Below, piece by piece: positions 1 to 5,144 of a stretch of 5,144 nt of DNA (position 1 is its first letter; each line of letters opens with the position of its first letter). The stretch spans positions 1-5,144 of the forward strand of contig JAAVAW010000019.1 of assembly GCA_014803905.1 (NCBI GenBank), written 5' to 3'. The notes under the pieces are model-generated. The model worked only from the letters and a program-made list of their open reading frames with translations, had not been told where the DNA came from and did no database searches. Origin of the DNA: Lactobacillus sp. GTDB lineage: Bacteria; Bacillota; Bacilli; Lactobacillales; Lactobacillaceae. Both the position numbers and the translations under genes were made by a program.

Positions 1-887
1 AATGCACCATCACCAATCGCAAATGAAACCGTACGTACGTGATCAGCAATAATCTTAAAGGAAATATCGTCTTCTTTATTAGCACCATATTTCTTACCAT
101 CACTTAACTTTTCAGTTTCGCGAATAATTGGCATAAATAAATCAGTTTCAAAGTTTGTTGGTGCATCTTGAATAATTGATACAACACGTTCTAAACCCAT
201 ACCGGTATCAATATTTTTATGTGGTTGATCAACATATTTTCCATTTGGTAAGTGATTGTATTGTGAGAATACGATATTCCAAATTTCAAGATAACGGGCA
301 TTTTCACCACCAGGGAAGTTTTCGGGATCATCTTCAGCAACATCGTTATTTTCTTGACCACGATCATAGAAAATTTCTGAATCAGGACCACAAGGACCTT
401 CACCAATATCCCAGAAGTTTTCTTCTAATTTAACAATATGATCATCCGGTAAACCAACAACATCGTGCCACATGTGGTAAGCTTCAGTATCCTTAGGATA
501 AACTGTTACATAAAGTTTATTTGGATCTAAGCCTAACCATTTTGGACTAGTTAAAAATTCCCATGCCCATGGGATAACTTCTTTTTTGAAGTAATCACCA
601 ACTGAAAAGTTACCAAGCATTTCAAAGAAAGTTTGGTGACGTGCAGTTTTACCAACATTTTCAATATCATTAGTTCTGATAGATTTTTGCGAAGATGTTA
701 AACGATGGTTTTTAGGAACTACTGAACCATCAAAATATTTCTTCATTGTTGCAACCCCAGAATTAATCCATAGTAAAGTTGGATCATCTTGTGGAATTAA
801 TGATGCACTAGGCATAATGGTGTGTCCATGTTCTTTAAAAAAATCTAAGAACATTTGACGAACTTGAGAACTAGTCAATTCTTTCAT
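1..887 (-). CDS. alaS: Alanyl-tRNA synthetase, N-terminal part (cut by window edge)
   Basis: Cytoplasmic class II aminoacyl-tRNA synthetase that activates alanine with ATP and charges tRNA-Ala. I translated 295 codons from the ATG at 885-887 to the left edge with no stop. The family is usually about 870-880 residues, so this is roughly the first third, covering the aminoacylation domain. The start MKELTSSQVRQMFLDFF is typical of Firmicute AlaRS. Class II motif 2 is around residues 81-95 (TARHQTFFEMLGNFS), motif 3 is at 227-235 (DTGMGLERV), and the ENFWDIGEGPCGPDSEIFYDRG segment typical of AlaRS lies at about 156-177. The editing and C-Ala domains lie outside the window. The start is fixed by an AGGAGA site 7 bases upstream and by the T-box leader. 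No frameshift or missing motif is seen in the visible part. The identification is firm. Confidence 0.97.
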   Translation of the reverse strand, partial: MKELTSSQVRQMFLDFFKEHGHTIMPSASLIPQDDPTLLWINSGVATMKKYFDGSVVPKNHRLTSSQKSIRTNDIENVGKTARHQTFFEMLGNFSVGDYFKKEVIPWAWEFLTSPKWLGLDPNKLYVTVYPKDTEAYHMWHDVVGLPDDHIVKLEENFWDIGEGPCGPDSEIFYDRGQENNDVAEDDPENFPGGENARYLEIWNIVFSQYNHLPNGKYVDQPHKNIDTGMGLERVVSIIQDAPTNFETDLFMPIIRETEKLSDGKKYGANKEDDISFKIIADHVRTVSFAIGDGA

Positions 888-894
888 AAATTAT

Positions 895-900
895 TCTCCT
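895..900 (-). promoter_or_regulatory. Ribosome binding site of alaS
   Basis: AGGAGA on the minus strand, 7 bases before the alaS ATG. It lies just downstream of the U-run of the T-box terminator, so it is transcribed only when the leader is read through. Confidence 0.85.
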
Positions 901-907
901 AAATAAT

Positions 908-972
908 AAAAAACACTGCTTGCATGCCAAGGACGCTTTGTGCGCGGTACCACCTTGATTGCAACAGTGTTT
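908..972 (-). terminator. Intrinsic terminator of the alaS T-box leader
   Basis: On the minus strand AAACACTG (965-972) pairs with CAGTGTTT (911-918). It is extended inward by TTGCA (960-964) with TGCAA (920-924), leaving one bulged G at 919, and then by CAAGG (953-957) with CCTTG (928-932). A run of six Ts follows at 908-913. The stem surrounds the T-box bulge, so the terminator and the antiterminator share the inner AAGG/CCTT pairing. It is also the first convincing terminator downstream of cshB. Confidence 0.85.
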
Positions 973-977
973 GTTAC
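961..977 (-). other. Candidate Stem III hairpin competing with the terminator
   Basis: Minus-strand GTAACA (972-977) can pair with TGTTGC (961-966) around a five-base AACAC loop, giving six pairs including one G-U. It sits immediately upstream of the T box, where Stem III of T-box leaders is expected. The hairpin uses the same bases (961-972) as the 5' strand of the terminator, so the two cannot form together. The pairing is visible in the sequence. The regulatory role is inference. Confidence 0.5.
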
Positions 978-1095
978 CTCTCGATTATTTCATTATTAAA
1001 GGATAGGGAGCATCCCCAAGCCAACTTTAAGTTTTCTCACCATCAAACTCTCTCTTTGAAAAGTTAAACTTGTGGATATGTCCTAAGCTTCATCT

Positions 1096-1125
1096 ATTTT
1101 ACTACAAATTAAAAAGTTTGAGCAA
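1096..1125 (-). promoter_or_regulatory. Candidate promoter of the alaS leader
   Basis: A -10 box TAAAAT lies at 1096-1101 and a weaker -35 box TTGCTC at 1120-1125, with an 18-base spacer, reading towards alaS. The expected transcription start is near 1088-1090, just before the base of Stem I, which supports the placement. The -35 box begins one base after the cshB stop codon, so the promoter fills nearly the whole gap. The -35 match is only moderate. Confidence 0.6.
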
Positions 1126-1126
1126 A

Positions 1127-2506
1127 TTAATTATTTTCACGTGCTCTATCTCGTTCACGCTTACGTTTTCTCTTGGCCTTACGGATTTCATGACGTTCTT
1201 CTAATTTACGTTTTTGGCGTCGATCTTCTTGAATAGCCTTTTGAATCTTTTTCTTATAACCAGGCTTACGTTTAACTTTTGCCTTTTTGACCATTCCGCG
1301 AATATTATTATCTAACTTTTGCGTACGTACGCGACGATTATCACGGCGATGATAATGGGTACGTTCTACTAATTCACCATTCTTTAACTCTTTAAAGTCA
1401 AAATGAATGCCTAATTTTTCAAGATCTTCAATATCCGACATTTCATCATCATAAATTAGTGTAATTGCATGACCTGGTAAGTTATTTCTTCCAGTACGGC
1501 CAATACGGTGAATAACAAATTCAAGGTCCTTAGGAATTTCGTAATTAATAACTAAGCTAACCCCTGGAATATCAATTCCACGTGCTGCTAAATCACTAGC
1601 AACTACATATTGATATTGACCTTCACGTACTTGACGAATAGTTCTCTTTCTTTCTCGTTCAGTAATCCCACCATGAATTTTAGCAACTTTAAGACCTTGA
1701 TTTTCTAAATAATCGGCTAATTCATCAACCGTCTTTTTAGTATTAGCAAAAGTAACTGCCAAATAAGGTTGCCCCATAGTTAATAACTTATAGAGTATTT
1801 CTTTCTTATCGCCAGACCCAACATCAATTAAATCATTTTGAATAGTTGGTGCAATAACAGCAGGATTATCAACTACAATGAAATCAGGTTTTGACATATA
1901 TTTACGTAAAAAGTTTTCCAACTTGACTGGAATTGTAGCTGAGAAAGCACCTATCAGCGTTTTAGAAGAAAGTTTTGCCATTACTTCATCCATTTGTCCT
2001 AAAAAGCCCATATCTAAAGTCATATCTGCTTCATCGATAACAAATGCCTTTACATTTTCTAGATTAAGAATCTTTTTAGAAACAAAGTCATGCAAACGTC
2101 CTGGGGTAGCAATAACTAACTGTGGGGCCTTATTAGCGGCCTTTTCAATTTGACGATTGCGATCATTTCCCCCACCAAGGTATTCAATAGAAATATCTAA
2201 ACCAGATGCATCTTTTAATTGACGAGCTACTTTATAAAGTTGATTAGCCAATTCACGACTTGGTGCTGTAATTACTGCTTGCGTAACAGGTGCTGCCTCA
2301 TCAATCATATTAAAAATAGGTATTAAGTATGCATGAGTTTTTCCTGAACCAGTCGCTGCTTGAACAACTACATTTTGACCAGTTAACATTTCAGGAATTA
2401 CTCTTTCTTGCACCTTAGTTGGCTGTTTAAAATCAATTTTTTCTAAGGCATGTTTTAATTCAGGTCTTAATTTTTCATTTTTAAAAATATTATTTATTTG
2501 TGCCAT
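1127..2506 (-). CDS. cshB: DEAD-box ATP-dependent RNA helicase, CshB type
   Basis: Cytoplasmic RNA helicase that uses ATP to unwind short RNA duplexes. CshB of Bacillus is linked to cold growth, mRNA decay and ribosome assembly. The 459-residue protein has the full motif set: Q motif region at about 26-36 (FKQPTKVQ), ATGSGKT 51-57, APSRELA 81-87, TPGR 134-137, DEAD 158-161, SAT 189-191, ARGID 308-312 and HRIGRTGR 333-340. After about residue 385 comes a strongly basic tail rich in Lys and Arg, a likely RNA-binding extension. It includes KPGYKKK (414-420), which I recall being shared with B. subtilis CshB. The start overlaps the end of nrnA by 17 bases and has only a weak ribosome binding site (AAGAAA just before ATG), suggesting translational coupling. 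DEAD-box protein is certain. The CshB assignment rests on remembered similarity over the whole length. Confidence 0.93.
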   Translation of the reverse strand: MAQINNIFKNEKLRPELKHALEKIDFKQPTKVQERVIPEMLTGQNVVVQAATGSGKTHAYLIPIFNMIDEAAPVTQAVITAPSRELANQLYKVARQLKDASGLDISIEYLGGGNDRNRQIEKAANKAPQLVIATPGRLHDFVSKKILNLENVKAFVIDEADMTLDMGFLGQMDEVMAKLSSKTLIGAFSATIPVKLENFLRKYMSKPDFIVVDNPAVIAPTIQNDLIDVGSGDKKEILYKLLTMGQPYLAVTFANTKKTVDELADYLENQGLKVAKIHGGITERERKRTIRQVREGQYQYVVASDLAARGIDIPGVSLVINYEIPKDLEFVIHRIGRTGRNNLPGHAITLIYDDEMSDIEDLEKLGIHFDFKELKNGELVERTHYHRRDNRRVRTQKLDNNIRGMVKKAKVKRKPGYKKKIQKAIQEDRRQKRKLEERHEIRKAKRKRKRERDRARENN

Positions 2507-3455
2507 TTTCTTGTTGATACTTTCTAGTTACATCTACAAGCTCTGCAAAGACTTGTTTTACTTCATCCATGTCTTTTGCATTCGCTCCACTAGCTAAAGC
2601 ATGACCTCCACCATCATGTTTAGCCGCTAATTCATTAATGACAGGCCCTTTTGAACGATAGTGAACACGATAAGTTCCATCTGGCTTTTCTACAAAAACA
2701 TTCCACGCAATTACATCTTTAATTCTACCAGGAGTAGAAACAGTAACAGAAGCCTGATCATCACTTACACCCAAATCTTTTAAATCTTGTTGGGTTAATA
2801 CTGCATAGGCTGCACCTGAAGGATCAACTACCATTTCATCCATTGCTTTAGCCTGCAATTTAGCTTGCTCAAATGTTACATCACTAATATTACGCGCAAT
2901 TTCATTAATATTAATACCAGTTTTAGCTAATTGAGCGACTATTTCAAAAGTTTTTGCTGAAGTTTCAGGATACATAAAACGACCAGTATCGCCAACAATT
3001 CCTGCATAAAGTGGATAAGCAATATCTGGAGTAATTTCGATTCCTTCAGCATTCAAAAATTCTGCAATAATTTGTGAAGCAGCTGGAGAATCAGGATCTA
3101 CATAACTCATATCTGCATAAGGATCAACATCAGGGTGGTGGTCGATTTTAATTAAGAAATCGCCCTTATCATAATTTTTATTAGAGATACGAGGTGTATT
3201 CGCCGTATCAGTAGTAATAACTAAAGCGCCCTTATAATCATCTTCAGTTACGTTATCCATTTTATTAATCCATGCAAGATCACCTTCATCATTTTCTCCA
3301 GCAAATAAAATTTTCTTTTCTGGAAAAGTTGCTTTCAAGGCACGTCCTAATCCTGCTTGAGACCCCAAAGCATCAGGATCGGGACTAGTATGACGATGTA
3401 AAATAATCCTTGGATATTCTTTTATTTTTTCGTATATTTCATCAAAAGTTGCCAA
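2490..3455 (-). CDS. nrnA: NrnA-type DHH/DHHA1 phosphoesterase (nanoRNase / pAp phosphatase)
   Basis: Family members degrade 2-5 nt RNAs to mononucleotides and dephosphorylate 3'-phosphoadenosine 5'-phosphate (pAp) in the cytoplasm. The protein is 321 residues, about the usual length. The DHH domain shows HRHTSPDPDALGS (20-32, with H22, D26 and D28), DTAN 83-86, DHHP 105-108 and GDTGRF 155-160, which together make the two-metal (usually Mn) site. The DHHA1 substrate-binding domain carries RSKGPVINELA (267-277) and GGGHALASGA (282-291). All expected metal ligands are present. The start is TTG at 3453-3455, chosen because AAAGGAG (3464-3470) lies 8 bases upstream, no in-frame ATG is near, and the family begins at this point. 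It follows dinB after 51 bases and its end overlaps cshB, fitting a joint role in RNA turnover. Confidence 0.93.
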   Translation of the reverse strand: MATFDEIYEKIKEYPRIILHRHTSPDPDALGSQAGLGRALKATFPEKKILFAGENDEGDLAWINKMDNVTEDDYKGALVITTDTANTPRISNKNYDKGDFLIKIDHHPDVDPYADMSYVDPDSPAASQIIAEFLNAEGIEITPDIAYPLYAGIVGDTGRFMYPETSAKTFEIVAQLAKTGININEIARNISDVTFEQAKLQAKAMDEMVVDPSGAAYAVLTQQDLKDLGVSDDQASVTVSTPGRIKDVIAWNVFVEKPDGTYRVHYRSKGPVINELAAKHDGGGHALASGANAKDMDEVKQVFAELVDVTRKYQQENGTNK

Positions 3456-3463
3456 TATTCTTA

Positions 3464-3470
3464 CTCCTTT
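3464..3470 (-). promoter_or_regulatory. Ribosome binding site that fixes the TTG start of nrnA
   Basis: AAAGGAG on the minus strand, 8 bases before TTG at 3453-3455. It is the only strong Shine-Dalgarno site close to the start of this reading frame, and it decides the non-ATG start. Confidence 0.8.
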
Positions 3471-3491
3471 AGTTATGCTTATTACTCTATA

Positions 3492-3520
3492 ATTTTACTA
3501 AATTTTTTACTCAGTTGTAA
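3492..3520 (-). promoter_or_regulatory. Weak candidate promoter before nrnA
   Basis: TTACAA (3515-3520, in the last codons of dinB) and TAAAAT (3492-3497) are 17 bases apart on the minus strand, directed at nrnA. Such matches are common by chance in AT-rich DNA. If real, it would give nrnA-cshB expression independent of zwf-dinB. No hairpin terminator is seen in the dinB-nrnA gap. Confidence 0.25.
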
Positions 3521-4640
3521 TAAGGTCAAGACTCATTTCTTCATACTGATTAGTTTGTAAATCAGTTGTTGAGAGACCCAGCAGTCGAATACCTTCTTTT
3601 AAAAAACTATCTACACTACTAAAAAGTTCTTTTGCGGTTTGGTAAATTTCAATCGCTTCATTAGTTGGGTGTGGTAGCTTGGATCTTTTAGTTACTGTTT
3701 CAAAATTATTATTTCTGATCTTAATTACTAAAGTTTGGGCCTTAAAATTTTTTTCTATTAATTTTTTACTTAAATTTTCACTATATTTTCTTAGGGTGGT
3801 TAAAGCTACATTTTCACTAAAAATATTCGGTTCAAAAGTACGTTCTGTTCCGATTGACTTACGTTGTCTTTCTCCATTAACAGGACGCAAATCAATTCCA
3901 TGAGCATGTTGGGCAATGAAGTAACCCATTTTTTTAAAATGCTTAAGCAAAAAATCTACATCTAATTTTTGCAAATCCGCGCCCGTAAAGACATTCATTT
4001 GATGAAACTGTTCTTGAGTCTTTTTACCAATTCCTGGGAAGGATTCAATTGGTTGATCAGCTAAAAACTCTTCGGCTTCGTTAGGCAAAATAATTGTCCG
4101 CCCAAAGGGCTTAGCATATTCTGAGCCCATTTTAGCCAAAAATTTATTGTAACTGACACCAAAAGAAGAAGTTAAATGAGTTTCTTTAAAAATTTTTTCT
4201 TGTAAATGAGCCGCCAGTTCTACTGCCGAATATTTGCCTAGCTTATTCTGAGTTACATCTAAATAGGCTTCATCTAAAGCTACTGATTCGACAGCATCAG
4301 TGATTTCATACATAAACTCATGAATTTGGGCAGATACGGCACGATATTTTTTAAAATTTGGACTAACAAATGCGATCTTGTCTTCCGGAATCAAGCGCAA
4401 TGCCTGCATCGTTGGCATAGCCGAATGTGCACCATACTGGCGTGCAATATAGTTGGCAGTAGCTACCACTCCATGTCCATTTGTTTTACGCGGATCTTGC
4501 CCAATAATTAAAGCCTTTTGGGCTAAAGTAGGATTATCACGCATTTCTACTGAAGCATAAAAAGCATCCATATCTAAATGAATAATTTTTCTCTTAGTAT
4601 TATTTCGCGGTAATAAGTTTTCCATTAACGATAAATCCAT
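3507..4640 (-). CDS. dinB: DNA polymerase IV (Y-family translesion polymerase)
   Basis: Low-fidelity polymerase that copies past damaged bases and has no proofreading. The 377-residue protein has palm motif DMDAFYASVE (23-32), with metal ligand D23 and steric-gate Y28, and catalytic D123/E124 in SVALDEAYLD (119-128). It also has SSFGVSYNKFLAKMGSEYAKP (158-178), a helix-hairpin-helix FPGIGKKT (201-208), and a C-terminal little-finger domain with SIGTERTF (262-269). The end, MSLDLI (369-374), resembles a beta-clamp peptide but has Ile where Phe is usual. The ATG at 4640 overlaps zwf by 16 bases and has no clear Shine-Dalgarno. The next ATG (residue 6, codon 4623-4625) forms a TAATG stop-start overlap with zwf and may be the true start. 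Either way translation is probably coupled to zwf. There is no room for its own promoter or a LexA box directly upstream. Confidence 0.95.
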   Translation of the reverse strand: MDLSLMENLLPRNNTKRKIIHLDMDAFYASVEMRDNPTLAQKALIIGQDPRKTNGHGVVATANYIARQYGAHSAMPTMQALRLIPEDKIAFVSPNFKKYRAVSAQIHEFMYEITDAVESVALDEAYLDVTQNKLGKYSAVELAAHLQEKIFKETHLTSSFGVSYNKFLAKMGSEYAKPFGRTIILPNEAEEFLADQPIESFPGIGKKTQEQFHQMNVFTGADLQKLDVDFLLKHFKKMGYFIAQHAHGIDLRPVNGERQRKSIGTERTFEPNIFSENVALTTLRKYSENLSKKLIEKNFKAQTLVIKIRNNNFETVTKRSKLPHPTNEAIEIYQTAKELFSSVDSFLKEGIRLLGLSTTDLQTNQYEEMSLDLITTE

Positions 4641-5144
4641 TTATCGGCTGTATTTTCGAAAATATTATTAGCACTTTCTGGACCAAATGATCCTGGTAGA
4701 TAAGGTGCAGGCTTTTGACCTTCTTCATTTAATTGGGTCCAAGCTGCTTCAACCGCATCAATAAATTTCCAATATTGCTTTAATTCAGCCCAATGAGTGA
4801 AGTTAGTATTATCACCTACTAAGATATCATGAATCAAACGTTCATAACCGTCAGGAATTTTATCTAATTCTGCTTGTGAATAATTAAATTTCAAAAGTTC
4901 TTTTCTTAAGCCATCCCCTGAAATCTTTTTACCATTAATTGAAAAAATGATTTCTTTGCCTGGATCAACAATGATCGTTAAAACATTTGGTTCACTTGTA
5001 CCATAGGGATTAGCCTCTTGCTTCAAAACGATATCAATCCGAGTTATCTTTTCTTTCATCTCTTTACCGGTACGATAATAAATTGGTACTCCAGCAATTG
5101 GTCCTTTATTAAACTTAACCATTCCAGCAGCATAAGTTTCAGTA
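4625..5144 (-). CDS. zwf: Glucose-6-phosphate 1-dehydrogenase, C-terminal part (cut by window edge)
   Basis: Cytoplasmic enzyme that oxidises glucose-6-phosphate to 6-phosphogluconolactone with NADP (or NAD), feeding the oxidative pentose-phosphate or phosphoketolase route and supplying NADPH. The open frame runs from the right edge (it begins TETYAAGMVKFNKG, upstream of an internal Met at 5120-5122) to TAA at 4625-4627, about 172 of the usual 480-500 residues. The segment belongs to the large C-terminal domain. Visible family features are AGVPIYYRTGK, with the expected substrate-site Arg/Lys region, the NGKKISGDGLRKE segment in place of the common PGxxxG-type stretch, and DGYERLIHDILVGDNTNFTHWAEL followed by AW. 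The catalytic His and the Rossmann fold lie off the window. The final codons run into dinB. The identification is firm despite truncation. Confidence 0.93.
   Translation of the reverse strand, partial: TETYAAGMVKFNKGPIAGVPIYYRTGKEMKEKITRIDIVLKQEANPYGTSEPNVLTIIVDPGKEIIFSINGKKISGDGLRKELLKFNYSQAELDKIPDGYERLIHDILVGDNTNFTHWAELKQYWKFIDAVEAAWTQLNEEGQKPAPYLPGSFGPESANNIFENTADKWIYR

Larger units (their letters stand above)
908..1090 (-). ncRNA. T-box riboswitch (tRNA-Ala sensing leader of alaS)
   Basis: The leader senses uncharged tRNA-Ala and lets transcription continue into alaS when alanine charging is low. The T-box sequence AAGGTGGTACCGCG lies at 943-956 (minus strand). The antiterminator forms from AAGG (953-956) with CCTT and GCGC with GCGT, leaving the usual 7-base bulge TGGTACC. 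The UGGU of the bulge can pair with an ACCA 3' end. Stem I can be folded: AGGA (1081-1084) with TCCT (1000-1003) at the base, ATCCACAAG (1069-1077) with CTTGGGGAT (1012-1020) with one A-G mismatch, AACTTT (1060-1065) with AAAGTT (1023-1028), an AGAGAG bulge near 1048-1053 and a GATGGTG apical loop (1038-1044). The likely specifier is GCT (Ala) at 1009-1011. Stem II/IIA/B is not apparent. The exact 5' end is inferred from the promoter. Confidence 0.93.

Noticed and set aside
30..40. CGTACGTACGT repeat here and a 12-bp palindrome GCGTACGTACGC at 1321-1332
   Set aside because: Both fall inside coding sequence and encode the same tripeptide Val-Arg-Thr (GTA CGT ACG) in alaS and cshB. Coincidence of codon choice explains them.
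176..433. Plus-strand open frame of 85 codons, and a minus-strand frame at 191-406
   Set aside because: Both lie within the firmly identified alaS coding sequence in other frames, have odd composition (many His, Gln and Tyr), and have no ribosome binding site or recognisable domain.
1878..2153. Plus-strand open frame of 91 codons inside cshB
   Set aside because: It is antisense to the conserved helicase core, including the DEAD motif, and is best explained as a shadow of that gene. The frames at 3679-3903 and 4320-4511 inside dinB are rejected for the same reason.
3456..3506. Possible terminator in the dinB-nrnA gap (A/T runs)
   Set aside because: No GC-containing inverted repeat precedes the T-runs on either strand, so operon read-through is more likely.
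4625..4860. LexA/SOS box upstream of dinB
   Set aside because: A GAACGTTTG-like stretch in zwf lacks the spaced CGAAC/GTTCG arms of the Gram-positive consensus. It encodes conserved G6PDH residues (YERLIHD).
1..5144. A novel defence, mobile or biosynthetic system
   Set aside because: Every gene is a well-known housekeeping family with intact motifs and similar base composition. There are no repeats, insertion-sequence ends, integrase or unknown ORFs, and no gene-free stretch longer than about 240 bases.

Overview
This window is an ordinary chromosomal housekeeping segment of a low-GC Firmicute. It is most likely a Lactobacillus of the acidophilus/gasseri/johnsonii type. The reasons are AT-rich coding sequence, strong AGGAG-type ribosome binding sites, a T-box alanyl-tRNA synthetase leader, and proteins close to their Bacillus subtilis counterparts as I remember them. 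The species is not certain, because I could not run a search.

All genes lie on the minus strand, so transcription runs from position 5144 towards 1. In transcription order they are: the 3' end of zwf (glucose-6-phosphate dehydrogenase, cut by the right edge), dinB (Y-family DNA polymerase IV), nrnA (DHH/DHHA1 nanoRNase/pAp phosphatase), cshB (DEAD-box RNA helicase), an intergenic region of about 240 bases holding a promoter and a T-box riboswitch, and the 5' part of alaS (alanyl-tRNA synthetase, cut by the left edge).

zwf, dinB, nrnA and cshB look like one transcription unit. zwf and dinB overlap, nrnA and cshB overlap by 17 bases, and the dinB-nrnA gap is about 50 bases with no hairpin terminator. 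The unit joins NADPH supply, lesion bypass and RNA turnover. The nrnA-cshB pair is the most coherent functionally: a helicase that opens RNA and an enzyme that removes the last short oligonucleotides. alaS is separately controlled by its own promoter and by a tRNA-Ala-sensing T-box leader.

I found no mobile element, CRISPR array, tRNA, rRNA, toxin-antitoxin or defence gene, and nothing that looks like a new multi-gene system. The most interesting part is the alaS leader. Its terminator stem encloses the whole antiterminator, and a small hairpin just upstream of the T box appears to compete for the 5' strand of the terminator.
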